Positions 52,131 through 60,489 of a stretch of DNA of 64,000 nt are shown here, in pieces; the first letter of the stretch is position 1, and every line of letters begins with the position of its first letter. The translations under genes and the position numbers were made by a program. A model generated the notes under the pieces. The model was not told the DNA's origin and searched no databases. It was given only the letters and a program-made list of their open reading frames with translations. The DNA is from an uncultured Lachnoanaerobaculum sp. (GTDB lineage Bacteria > Bacillota > Clostridia > Lachnospirales > Lachnospiraceae), in NCBI GenBank assembly GCA_946999385.1, contig CAMQCZ010000007.1, forward strand, positions 5,279 to 69,278, written 5' to 3'.

Positions 52131-52144
52131 TGAAAACTTTATCA
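52131..52144. promoter_or_regulatory. cre-like catabolite repression site
   Basis: TGAAAACTTTATCA matches the CcpA consensus TGWAANCGNTNWCA at 13 of 14 positions. It lies at the predicted start of transcription of the dctP operon, where CcpA would block initiation. Confidence 0.6.
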
Positions 52145-52151
52145 CTGTACC

Positions 52152-52180
52152 ATTATATTATTGTTTATATTTATATGCAA
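52152..52180 (-). promoter_or_regulatory. promoter of the hexuronate operon
   Basis: Minus-strand TTGCAT (52175-52180), 17-base spacer, TATAAT (52152-52157). Transcription should start near 52145. Confidence 0.75.
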
Positions 52181-52244
52181 TTATTTTTTATAACTTTTGA
52201 CAATTTTTTTAAATATTTTACTCTATTTTTAAAAGCTTATTTGA

Positions 52245-52285
52245 TTGATTTTTTATTTTTTTTGGTTTATACTCCTAAAATAAAC
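52245..52285 (+). promoter_or_regulatory. kdgA promoter with overlapping palindromic operator
   Basis: TTGATT (52245-52250), 17-base spacer, TATACT (52268-52273). An inverted repeat GTTTAT (52265-52270) and ATAAAC (52280-52285) with a nine-base centre covers the -10 element and start point, as a repressor site would. A GTTTAT half-site is also near the dctP promoter (52163-52168). Confidence 0.55.
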
Positions 52286-52339
52286 AATTTTACTTTGATA
52301 AATTGATTTTTTTTTAACATTTTAATTAGGAGGTTTTTT

Positions 52340-52972
52340 ATGACATTATTAGATAGATTTGAAAAATGTGGTATCGTTCCTGTTGTCGTTATTGATAAAA
52401 TAGAAGATGCAAAGCCCTTGGCAAAGGCCTTACTTGACGGCAACATAGACATAGCCGAGGTAACCTTTAGAACTTCTTGTGCAGGTGAAGCCATTGAGCA
52501 AATATCAAAGGCTTATCCTGAAATGTTGGTCGGTGCGGGTACAGTCTTAACTATAGATCAGCTTGAAGCCGCTTATAAGGCAGGAGCAAAATTCATTGTA
52601 TCTCCGGGCTTTGATTGCCAAATCGTAAAAAGATCAAAGGAATTAGGCCTTCCTATTTTTCCCGGTGCCGTAACACCTACAGAAATTATCAATGCACTAA
52701 ATGAAAACCTGAATATCATCAAATTTTTCCCTGCCGGTAATTATGGCGGATTAAAAACATTAAAAGCTCTTTCCGGACCTTTTACAAATGTAAAATTTAT
52801 TCCTACAGGCGGTGTAAATAATGATAATTTAGAGGATTTTATAAAATTTGACAAAATAATAGCTGTCGGAGGCTCTTGGGTTTGCCCTGCAAAGCTTGTA
52901 AATGAAGGTAATTTTAAAGAAATAACAAGATTAAGTAAGCAAGCAAGCGACATCGTCAAAAAATATAGATAA
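52340..52972 (+). CDS. kdgA: KDPG aldolase
   Basis: 2-dehydro-3-deoxy-6-phosphogluconate aldolase, 210 residues, a class I aldolase barrel. The active-site Glu is in IAEVTFRTSCAGEAI, and the Schiff-base Lys is in NIIKFFPAGNYGG. It also has FIPTGGVNNDNLEDF as the phosphate site. It finishes the hexuronate route to pyruvate and glyceraldehyde 3-phosphate. It is transcribed away from the dctP operon with an AGGAGG site. Confidence 0.95.
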   Translation: MTLLDRFEKCGIVPVVVIDKIEDAKPLAKALLDGNIDIAEVTFRTSCAGEAIEQISKAYPEMLVGAGTVLTIDQLEAAYKAGAKFIVSPGFDCQIVKRSKELGLPIFPGAVTPTEIINALNENLNIIKFFPAGNYGGLKTLKALSGPFTNVKFIPTGGVNNDNLEDFIKFDKIIAVGGSWVCPAKLVNEGNFKEITRLSKQASDIVKKYR

Positions 52973-53019
52973 ATAAAAACACTTTAAGACTCATTTAAAA
53001 GTCTTAAAGTGTTTTTATT
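52972..53019 (+). terminator. terminator after kdgA
   Basis: A perfect 20-bp inverted repeat (52972-52991 with 53000-53019) with an eight-base loop and T-rich right arm. Confidence 0.9.
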
Positions 53020-53118
53020 TATCACGACTCCTACTATAATTCAGACTACATTTTTCACATTTTTCACATTTTATTATCCTAATAAGCGTTTTTTCCTACT
53101 AAAATACTATGAAAAATA

Positions 53119-53147
53119 TTGAAAGTATATATTTTTAGATATATAAT
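53119..53147 (+). promoter_or_regulatory. promoter of the suf operon
   Basis: TTGAAA (53119-53124), 17-base spacer, TATAAT (53142-53147). The leader is about 70 bases and shows no clear operator. Confidence 0.7.
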
Positions 53148-53225
53148 ATAAATTCAATACAAGAGTTACTATATTTCATAACTGTTGTGCTTATTTTTTT
53201 TATATTCATTTATAGGAGGAAATTT

Positions 53226-53975
53226 ATGAATAAGGACTTGTTGTCAATACATAATTTAAATGTTAAGGTTGAAGACAAAGCAATTTTACATAATATTAAT
53301 TTAAATATCAGAGAGGGAGAAACTCACGTTATAATGGGACCTAACGGTGCAGGCAAGTCAACTCTCGGGCATAGTATAATGGGTAATCCTAAGTTTGAGA
53401 TTACCGGTGGAAATATCATATATAAGGGAGAAGATATTACCAAGCTTACTACAGATAAGAGAGCAAAAGCAGGCATTTTTCTTTCTTTCCAAAATCCGCT
53501 GGAGGTTGCAGGAATTTCTCTTGGCAACTTTGTTAAAACTGCCAAGGAGCAAATATCCGATGAACGTCTTAAATTTATGGAATTTAGAAAACAGGCAAAT
53601 CAAACTCTCGATTTATTACAAATGAATCACGAATATACCAATCGTGATCTCAATGTAGGCTTTTCCGGTGGTGAAAAGAAAAAAGCCGAGATTTTTCAGC
53701 TTTTAATGCTAAAGCCAAGTCTTGCCATCTTAGACGAAGCTGATTCAGGTCTGGATGTTGATGCAGTAAGGATAGTTTCAGAGGGTGTTAGAGAATATAA
53801 GGATAAAATGAATGGAAGCCTTTTAATAATCACACATAGTACACGTATACTCCAGGCTCTACATGTGGATTATGTACATGTTATTGTTAATGGTAAAATA
53901 GTTGACACCTCTGACGCAAGCCTGATTGATAAAATCAATCAGTATGGCTTTGAAGATTATTTAGTAAAGGCATAG
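53226..53975 (+). CDS. sufC: Fe-S cluster assembly ATPase SufC
   Basis: ABC-type ATPase of the SufBCD scaffold, 249 residues. Walker A is GPNGAGKSTLGHS, the signature VGFSGGEKKKAEIFQLL, and Walker B ILDEADSGLDVDAV. I place the start at the ATG at 53226 after AGGAGGAAATTT. An in-frame ATG at 53187 has no site. First of five suf genes. Confidence 0.95.
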   Translation: MNKDLLSIHNLNVKVEDKAILHNINLNIREGETHVIMGPNGAGKSTLGHSIMGNPKFEITGGNIIYKGEDITKLTTDKRAKAGIFLSFQNPLEVAGISLGNFVKTAKEQISDERLKFMEFRKQANQTLDLLQMNHEYTNRDLNVGFSGGEKKKAEIFQLLMLKPSLAILDEADSGLDVDAVRIVSEGVREYKDKMNGSLLIITHSTRILQALHVDYVHVIVNGKIVDTSDASLIDKINQYGFEDYLVKA

Positions 53976-53982
53976 GTGTTTT

Positions 53983-55398
53983 ATGAAAGAGGTAAGAGAA
54001 AAAACTAAGGTAGAAGATATTGATAGAAGTATTTATGATTTTAAAATATCTGAAGAAAACTCATTTAAGGTAAAGGGTGGCTTAACTAAAGATATAGTTG
54101 AAGAAATATCAAAAGAAAAAAATGATCCCTTGTGGATGAAAAATTTCAGATTAAAATCACTGGATATTTATAACAAATTGAACATTCCTAATTGGGGTCC
54201 CTCAATAAGTGAGCTAAATATAGATAATATTGTAACCTATGTAAGACCAAATACTAAGATGAAAAATGATTGGGAAAGTGTTCCAAGTGATATCAAAGAA
54301 ACCTTTGAAAGGCTTGGTATACCTGAAGCAGAAAGGACTTCCCTTGCAGGTGTCGGTGCTCAATTCGACTCCGAGCTTGTCTATCATAGTGTAAAAAAAG
54401 AAGTAGCGGCTATGGGCGTTATCTACTCAGATCTTGAAAGTGCCATGCATGGTGAATATGCAGCTATGATTGAAGAATATTTTATGAAATTAATAACCCC
54501 TGCCGATCACAAATTTGCAGCTCTACATGGAGCAGTTTGGTCAGGAGGCTCTTTTGTCTATGTTCCAAAAAATGTAATTGTAGACATCCCTCTTCAATCA
54601 TATTTTCGTCTTAATGCAAAGGGTGCCGGACAATTTGAACATACACTCATAATTGTAGATGAGGGGGCATCTCTGCATTTTATAGAAGGCTGCTCTGCAC
54701 CAAAATATAATGTTGCCAATCTTCATGCAGGTGCTGTTGAAATTTTTGTAAAAAAGAATGCAAAGGTTAGATATTCAACTATAGAAAATTGGTCAAAAAA
54801 TATGTATAATCTCAATACAAAAAGGGCTATCCTCGAAGAAAATGCAAGCATAGACTGGGTTTCAGGTTCCTTCGGCTCAAAGGTATCCTACCTATATCCT
54901 ATGAGTATTTTAAATGGAAAAAATGCAAGAGCAAGCTTTACAGGAGTTACCTTTGCAGGAGAAGGTCAAAACCTTGATACAGGTGCAAAAATCGTACATA
55001 ATGCACCAAACACCTCCTCCTTCATCAATACAAGATCAATTTCAAAAAGCGGTGGAATAAATACATATAGAAGCTCCGTACTTATTACCAAGCAGGCTAA
55101 AAATTCCAAGAGTGCCGTATCCTGTCAATCTCTTATGCTTGATAATATATCTCGTTCAGATACTATACCTGCTATGGATATACGTACAAAGGATGCAGAT
55201 GTCGGACATGAAGCAACTATAGGACGTATTAGTGATGAGTCCATTTTTTATCTCATGTCAAGAGGTCTTTCCGAGGAAGAAGCAAAAGCACTCATCGTAA
55301 GTGGATTTGCAGATAATGTTTCAAAAGAATTACCACTTGAATATGCCGTTGAAATGAATAATCTCATCAGAATGGAAATGATTGGAAGTATTGGATAG
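53983..55398 (+). CDS. sufB: Fe-S cluster assembly protein SufB
   Basis: Scaffold subunit that builds the iron-sulfur cluster with SufC and SufD; 471 residues, normal length. Typical stretches: DPLWMKNFRLKSLDIYNKL, YSTIENWSKNMYNLNTKRA and the C-terminal HEATIGRISDESIFYLMSRGL. SAVSCQSLMLDN holds the conserved Cys. It begins eight bases after sufC. Confidence 0.95.
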   Translation: MKEVREKTKVEDIDRSIYDFKISEENSFKVKGGLTKDIVEEISKEKNDPLWMKNFRLKSLDIYNKLNIPNWGPSISELNIDNIVTYVRPNTKMKNDWESVPSDIKETFERLGIPEAERTSLAGVGAQFDSELVYHSVKKEVAAMGVIYSDLESAMHGEYAAMIEEYFMKLITPADHKFAALHGAVWSGGSFVYVPKNVIVDIPLQSYFRLNAKGAGQFEHTLIIVDEGASLHFIEGCSAPKYNVANLHAGAVEIFVKKNAKVRYSTIENWSKNMYNLNTKRAILEENASIDWVSGSFGSKVSYLYPMSILNGKNARASFTGVTFAGEGQNLDTGAKIVHNAPNTSSFINTRSISKSGGINTYRSSVLITKQAKNSKSAVSCQSLMLDNISRSDTIPAMDIRTKDADVGHEATIGRISDESIFYLMSRGLSEEEAKALIVSGFADNVSKELPLEYAVEMNNLIRMEMIGSIG

Positions 55399-55408
55399 AG
55401 GAGTTAAT

Positions 55409-56461
55409 ATGGAAATACTTATAAACAAATTACCTACGCCTACTTGGAATAAATTAAAATTAAATAATAGTAGCGTAAGTATTAATAATTTAAACAATTT
55501 AACAGCAAGCTTTGATATTCCGGCTAATATAAAACATACAGCGACTGCTTCATTTGGCTTTGATAAATATGAAACAAGCCTCGGCAATGAATTTGATACA
55601 CTTATAAAAAATTCACATTTACAAATCAACAAATTCATCTGCCCTAAAAATCAAAGTCCTGAAAAGCCCTTATATATAGATTTAAATTTTGAAAAAGGTA
55701 AGGAGCTTGCCGGCGTATACGAATTTGAAATTGAAGAAAATTGCGACATTTGTATAATAATGGACTTTTATAATACCAAAGCAAGCTCAGTGCTTGGTTT
55801 TGTTCAAAGCAGATTTATATTACACAAAAATTCCAAGCTGCATCTTATACAGGTACAAAGAACAGCCAATGATTTTACTTTTATTAACGATATTACAAGT
55901 AAACAGGAAGAAGGTGCAAGCCTGAAATTAACAAAGCTTATTTTAAGCTCAAGGCGTTCCTTTGACAGCTTTTTAATAGATTTGGATAAATACAAAGCTT
56001 CATTTGAAAATGATATGCTATATTTGGTAGATAATGATAATGAGCTTGATATAAATTATATCATCAATCATAGAGGTATAAAAACCAGGAGCTATTTAGA
56101 TATAAAGGGTATACTGCGTGATAGAGCCAAAAAAACATTTAGAGGAACTATAGATATTAAAAAAGGTGCCGTAAATGCTTCAGGTAAGGAAAATGAAGCC
56201 GTACTCTTGATTGATGATGATGTAATAAATAAAAGTATTCCTATAATACTTTGCTCGGAAGAAGATGTAGAAGGAGCTCATGGAGCCAGTATAGGAAAGC
56301 TGGATGAAGAGATACTTTTCTATATGCAATCAAGAGGAATAGAAGAAAAGAAAATTTATAAAATAATAGCCAAAGCAAGAGTTGAAGAGCTTTGTCAAAA
56401 AATCAAGGATGAAAAAACAATATCCAAAATACGTAATTTTTTAGGGGGAAGCCATGAATAA
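55409..56461 (+). CDS. sufD: Fe-S cluster assembly protein SufD
   Basis: About 350 residues, beta-helix paralogue of SufB. The C-terminus has VEGAHGASIGKLDEEILFYMQSRGIEE with the conserved His. The start is set at the ATG at 55409, which follows AGAGGAG; an earlier TTG at 55382 lies inside sufB. The last eight bases overlap sufS. Confidence 0.93.
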   Translation: MEILINKLPTPTWNKLKLNNSSVSINNLNNLTASFDIPANIKHTATASFGFDKYETSLGNEFDTLIKNSHLQINKFICPKNQSPEKPLYIDLNFEKGKELAGVYEFEIEENCDICIIMDFYNTKASSVLGFVQSRFILHKNSKLHLIQVQRTANDFTFINDITSKQEEGASLKLTKLILSSRRSFDSFLIDLDKYKASFENDMLYLVDNDNELDINYIINHRGIKTRSYLDIKGILRDRAKKTFRGTIDIKKGAVNASGKENEAVLLIDDDVINKSIPIILCSEEDVEGAHGASIGKLDEEILFYMQSRGIEEKKIYKIIAKARVEELCQKIKDEKTISKIRNFLGGSHE

Positions 56462-57692
56462 ACTGACTTTTGATAAAGAGGAACAAAACTTAAGAAAGCT
56501 TTTTCCTATTCTAAATAATAATAGCACGATATATCTTGATAATGCTGCAACATCTCAAAAGCCTGCTTGTGTATTGGAAGCTATTGATAATTATTACAAA
56601 AATATAAATTCAAATCCCTTTAGAGGCTTATATGATTTAAGTGTAGATGCTACAAATGCTTATGAAGCCGCAAGAAGCAAGGTGGCAGAATTTATCAATT
56701 CACCACAGGCGGAAAATATTATATTTACAAGAAATGCAAGTGAAAGCTTAAATTTAGTAGCTTATACCTACGGCTTAAATTTTATTGATAAGGACTCTGA
56801 AATTTTAGTAAGTATATGTGAGCATCACAGTAATTTTCTTCCTTGGCAAAATTTAGCAAAAAAAACCGGTGCAACAATCAAATACCTGCCTTGTAATAAA
56901 GACGGCTCTATTGATATAAATACCTTAAACTCATATCTTTCAGATAAAACAAAAATATTTGCAATAACACATATTTCAAATGTTATAGGAAGAGAAAATG
57001 ATATAAAAGAATTTACTCGCTTAGCTCATTCCTTTGGAAGCATAGTAGTTTTAGATGCCGCACAAAGCATTCCTCATATAAAAATAGATGTTCGTGATTT
57101 AGATGTTGATTTCTTAGCATTTTCAGGTCATAAAATGTTTGCTCCTATGGGAATAGGCGTTTTATATGGTAAATACGCTTTGCTCGACAAAATGCCACCT
57201 TTCTTATTTGGTGGAGAAATGATTGAAAGTGTAAGGCTCGACTCCACAAGCTATGCAAGTGTTCCACACAAATTTGAGGCAGGAACTGTAAATGTTTCAG
57301 GTGCGATAGGTCTTGCTACGGCAATAGATTTTATAAATTCTATCGGATTTGATACCATAAAAAAAAGAGAAGAATATTTAACAAAATTAGCCCTTGATGA
57401 ATTGGAAGCTGATAAGCATATACATATCATAGGTTCAAAGGACTACACAAAGCACCATGGTATATTAAGCTTTACTATTGATGATGTCCACCCTCATGAT
57501 ATTGCTGAAATTTTAAATTCAAATAATATTGCTATAAGAGCAGGTCATCACTGTGCACAGCCATTATTAAATCATCTTGGCTTTCTAAGCACAGCCAGAG
57601 CATCCTTTGCTTTTTATAATACAAAGGATGAAATTCTTTATTTTTGTAAGATTTTAAAAACAATTAGAGAGGTGATGGGATATGGCAAATAA
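56454..57692 (+). CDS. sufS: cysteine desulfurase SufS
   Basis: PLP enzyme that mobilises sulfur from cysteine, 412 residues. The PLP Lys is in FLAFSGHKMFAPMGIGVLYG, the His in SICEHHSNFLPW, and the active-site Cys in IRAGHHCAQPLL. SufS-type (group II). The gene overlaps sufU by 11 bases. Confidence 0.96.
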   Translation: MNKLTFDKEEQNLRKLFPILNNNSTIYLDNAATSQKPACVLEAIDNYYKNINSNPFRGLYDLSVDATNAYEAARSKVAEFINSPQAENIIFTRNASESLNLVAYTYGLNFIDKDSEILVSICEHHSNFLPWQNLAKKTGATIKYLPCNKDGSIDINTLNSYLSDKTKIFAITHISNVIGRENDIKEFTRLAHSFGSIVVLDAAQSIPHIKIDVRDLDVDFLAFSGHKMFAPMGIGVLYGKYALLDKMPPFLFGGEMIESVRLDSTSYASVPHKFEAGTVNVSGAIGLATAIDFINSIGFDTIKKREEYLTKLALDELEADKHIHIIGSKDYTKHHGILSFTIDDVHPHDIAEILNSNNIAIRAGHHCAQPLLNHLGFLSTARASFAFYNTKDEILYFCKILKTIREVMGYGK

Positions 57693-58107
57693 TACTTTTT
57701 ATAATGAAATCTTAACTGAACATAATATACGTCCTATGTATAAAAGAAAATTACCTACTGCTACATTTAGCCTTGAAGGTATTAATCCTAATTGTGGAGA
57801 TGATATAATTTTAAATTTAGAGCTTAAAGATAATAAAATAATTGATGGAAGCTTTGAAGGAAGCGGTTGTGCCATTTCTCAAGCCTCTGTAGATATGATG
57901 CTTGATTTAGTTATTGGAAAAACAAAGGAAGAAGCACTCAAGCTTTGTGATATCTTTTTTAGAATGATTCAAAATAAAGCAAGCGAGGAAGAGATAGAGC
58001 TATTAGATGAAGCAGGTATACTAAAGGATATATCACATATGCCTGCAAGAGTAAAATGTGCCGTCCTATCATGGCACACGCTCAAAGAAATCCTTGAAAA
58101 AAAATAA
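57682..58107 (+). CDS. sufU: SufU sulfur-transfer protein
   Basis: 141 residues, Zn-dependent partner that takes sulfur from SufS in Gram-positive bacteria. Cys ligands are C38 (PNCGD), C63 (GSGCAIS) and the one in ARVKCAVLSW near 127. The 18-20 residue insert between the second and third Cys separates SufU from IscU, and it is present. Last suf gene; a terminator follows. Confidence 0.94.
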   Translation: MANNTFYNEILTEHNIRPMYKRKLPTATFSLEGINPNCGDDIILNLELKDNKIIDGSFEGSGCAISQASVDMMLDLVIGKTKEEALKLCDIFFRMIQNKASEEEIELLDEAGILKDISHMPARVKCAVLSWHTLKEILEKK

Positions 58108-58120
58108 TATACTTATATTT

Positions 58121-58146
58121 AATGCTTCCTATGAAGCATTATTTTT
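58121..58146 (+). terminator. terminator of the suf operon
   Basis: AATGCTTC (58121-58128) pairs with GAAGCATT (58133-58140), followed by ATTTTT. Confidence 0.85.
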
Positions 58147-58154
58147 CGCCTATA

Positions 58155-58208
58155 TTGTTAACCATTTTTTTATTATAGGTTGACAATCTAAAAAATATAT
58201 TATATTAT
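58155..58208 (+). promoter_or_regulatory. BirA operator overlapping the bioY promoter
   Basis: TTGTTAACC (58155-58163), 14-base spacer, GGTTGACAA (58178-58186): the known layout of BirA boxes (TTGTnAACC-N14-15-GGTTnACAA). The right half contains the -35 TTGACA (58180-58185), and TATTAT (58203-58208) is 17 bases on. Biotin-loaded BirA would hide the -35. Confidence 0.85.
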
Positions 58209-58238
58209 ACTTGATATTAATTAGGATAGGAGTTTAAT

Positions 58239-58787
58239 ATGAAAAATAATAATTTATTTGATACTAAAAGTATGATACTCATTGCACTTATGGCGGCAAT
58301 AATGTGTATTTTGGCACCTTTATCACTTCCACTGCCATTTACACCAATTCCCATAAGCCTTGCCATTTTGATTGTATATTTTTGTGCCTATGTATTATCA
58401 CCACTCAAGGCAACAATTTCAATTTTATTATATCTCTTGCTTGGAAGCATAGGTATACCTGTTTTTGCAGGATACAAATCAGGTCTTGGAATTATACTTG
58501 GACCTACAGGCGGTTACTTGATTACCTATCTCATAATCGCTTTTATCTGTTCAAATATTTTCCATAAATTTCCTAAAAATAGATTTTTGCATATTATTGG
58601 CATGCTTATTTCCATAATCATCTGCCTTTTATGTGGAACTCTATGGTTTACATTTAAAAAAGAAGGCATAGACTTTGTCAAAGCTCTTTCACTATGTGTA
58701 ATACCATTTATACCGGGTGAAATCATAAAAATTATCATTGCCTCTATTGTCGGACCTGAAATATATAAAAGAATTAATAAAATATAA
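58239..58787 (+). CDS. bioY: biotin transporter substrate-binding protein BioY
   Basis: S component of an ECF-type biotin transporter, 182 residues with five to six membrane helices. Motifs: LPFTPIPISLAILIVYF, LYLLLGSIGIPVFAGYKSGLGIILGPTGGYL (the conserved loop begins here) and IPGEIIKIIIAS. ECF genes are not adjacent; it may share a general ECF module. Control by BirA is shown by the operator. It feeds the biotin needs of accB. Confidence 0.95.
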   Translation: MKNNNLFDTKSMILIALMAAIMCILAPLSLPLPFTPIPISLAILIVYFCAYVLSPLKATISILLYLLLGSIGIPVFAGYKSGLGIILGPTGGYLITYLIIAFICSNIFHKFPKNRFLHIIGMLISIIICLLCGTLWFTFKKEGIDFVKALSLCVIPFIPGEIIKIIIASIVGPEIYKRINKI

Positions 58788-59110
58788 TAAAAAGATAAGT
58801 GAAAATAAATAGACCCCATAAAATTGTATCTACTAAGCGAGTTAAAACCAAACAGGCTTATTCATTAGGTACAACTTTATGGGGTAGCTTATATCCATAT
58901 CGTTTTTTTATCTTATTTTTTATTTAAAGGTTCTTTTACCACATCTTCAATCATCCTCGATAAATCTACTGCATTTTTTGAGCTAATTACAGATTTGACT
59001 ATTTTTGCTCTATTTATCTTCTTGCATATCGGCTACGTCAGTCTTATATATTTTTCCATTCCTATATGATTTAATTTTTAGTTGTTTACTATATATAAGT
59101 AACTTGTTTT
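58788..59110. other. intergenic region with inverted-repeat remnant and short broken frame
   Basis: Apart from the inverted repeat at 58813-58885, the minus strand holds an open stretch of about 39 codons (58923-59042) reading KKINRAKIVKSVISSKNAV followed by DLSRMIEDVVKEPLNKK and a stop. It has no start or ribosome site. Its helical, Lys-rich make-up recalls transposase N-termini, but I cannot place it in a family. The rest shows no feature. Confidence 0.4.
58813..58885. repeat. 73-bp element with 16-bp terminal inverted repeats
   Basis: ACCCCATAAAATTGTA (58813-58828) and the complement of 58870-58885 differ by one base. The flanks read AG on both sides, possibly a two-base duplication. It may be a collapsed insertion-sequence end pair or a MITE. 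It has no T run, so it is not a normal terminator. Confidence 0.5.
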
Positions 59111-59593
59111 TTAATTTAACTTTCTATTCACATATCCAAGAGCCTGCTCCAAGGCTTCCTTCTCCTCACTTCCGAGTAAAACCTCCGTCTGCCCTCTATC
59201 AACCAATTTTATATAATTAAAACAGCCCTCTCTAGAATGAACGGAATTAAAAACATAACCTGAATTTGTATAGTCTAAAATAGCCAGAGCAAAACTTAAA
59301 TTTCCACCCATACCCTTAAAGGCATTATATTTTACAACACCGATTTTTTGAAATGCAGCTCTTTGATTTGAATTTAACTTTCTTATTGCTTCTTTATTAT
59401 CTCTATCCTCAAGCTTCAAATCCTTTATATCATTTACAAGATCAAGCATCGTTTGCTCCAAGCTCTGTGCCGTTCTTCCTCGCATAAATGTATCATATGC
59501 TCTAAATAATGAACGATATTTAAAAAATCCATAAATCACAAGTAAAACCAATACTATATTAATTATAATTAATATTATATTCAAATTATTCAT
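59111..59593 (-). CDS. DUF4446 family protein
   Basis: 160 residues. One N-terminal membrane helix (about 4-22), a coiled coil (LEQTMLDLVNDIKDLKLEDR), then a small domain with GVVKYNAFKGMGGNLSFALAILD and GYVFNSVHSREGCFNYIKLV. These are marks of DUF4446, a family often found beside parB in Clostridia. Function unknown. The ATG at 59593 is preferred over a GTG one codon earlier. Probably co-transcribed with parAB. Confidence 0.85.
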   Translation of the reverse strand: MNNLNIILIIINIVLVLLVIYGFFKYRSLFRAYDTFMRGRTAQSLEQTMLDLVNDIKDLKLEDRDNKEAIRKLNSNQRAAFQKIGVVKYNAFKGMGGNLSFALAILDYTNSGYVFNSVHSREGCFNYIKLVDRGQTEVLLGSEEKEALEQALGYVNRKLN

Positions 59594-59604
59594 CACAACA
59601 CCAA

Positions 59605-60489
59605 CTATCTTAGCAAATTAAAAATTTCTAATATTCTTTCAAACTCTTCATTTGAATAATACTCTATTTCTATTTTTCCCTTTGTTCTGTCCTTACGATT
59701 TATATGAACCTGTGTACCCAAAAGCTGTCTGATTTTTTCCTCATATTCCTCATAAAAAATATCCAGCTCATCACTAACTTTTTCTCTCTTTTTTCCCGGT
59801 TTTTTATTTAAGTTCTTAATCAATCGCTCAAGCTCTCTAACACTCAATTCATTTTTTACTATATCCATCGCAAGCTTATTTTGCAATTCCTCATCTTCTA
59901 TTGCAAGCAGGGCTCTTGCATGTCCCTGACTGATTTTATCTTCAATTATAAGCTTTTGTATAGCTTCACTAAGCCTTAGCAATCTCAAAGCATTTGTTAC
60001 AGTTGTTCTATTTTTAGCTATTTTTTTTGCCAATTCATCCTGTGTCAAATCATATTCATCAATAAGGCTTTTATAAGCCAGAGCTTCCTCTATCGGATTT
60101 AAATTTTCTCTTTGTATATTTTCAATAAGTGAAATTTCATTTGCCAGCCTGTCGTCATACTCTTTAATAATAGCCGGAATTTTCTTGAGTCCGAGTGCCT
60201 TAGCCGCCCTCCATCTACGTTCTCCTGCTACTATTTCATATTTTTTTCCTATCCTTTTCAATAATATAGGCTGAATAATTCCATATTCCTTTATAGAATT
60301 TATCAATTCATCCATTTCTTCTTTTTTAAAATTTTTTCTAGGCTGTTCCTTATTTGCTTCTATTAGAGCTATATTAATAAAATTTTCCTGAAGCTTTTCC
60401 TCTTTTTGTTCTTCATTTTTATTTATAGCAACATTTTCAATATTTCCCAATAAGGCACCTACGCCTTTTCCTAATCCACCCTTTTTCAT
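59605..60489 (-). CDS. parB: chromosome partitioning protein ParB (Spo0J)
   Basis: 294 residues. The CTP-binding N-terminal domain has EQPRKNFKKEEMDELINSI, GYIIQPILLKR-like and GERRWRAAKALGLKKIPAII. ENIQRENLNPIEEALAY and the helix-turn-helix LTQDELAKKIAKNRTTVTNALRLL follow; the C-terminal part dimerises. It starts with a four-base overlap on parA. It loads at parS and brings ParA and SMC to the origin region. Confidence 0.95.
   Translation of the reverse strand: MKKGGLGKGVGALLGNIENVAINKNEEQKEEKLQENFINIALIEANKEQPRKNFKKEEMDELINSIKEYGIIQPILLKRIGKKYEIVAGERRWRAAKALGLKKIPAIIKEYDDRLANEISLIENIQRENLNPIEEALAYKSLIDEYDLTQDELAKKIAKNRTTVTNALRLLRLSEAIQKLIIEDKISQGHARALLAIEDEELQNKLAMDIVKNELSVRELERLIKNLNKKPGKKREKVSDELDIFYEEYEEKIRQLLGTQVHINRKDRTKGKIEIEYYSNEEFERILEIFNLLR

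Noticed and set aside
53040..53073. Three near copies of ACATTTTTC before suf
   Set aside because: Short, AT-rich and imperfect (third copy differs); lies between genes and upstream of the suf promoter. Could be chance.
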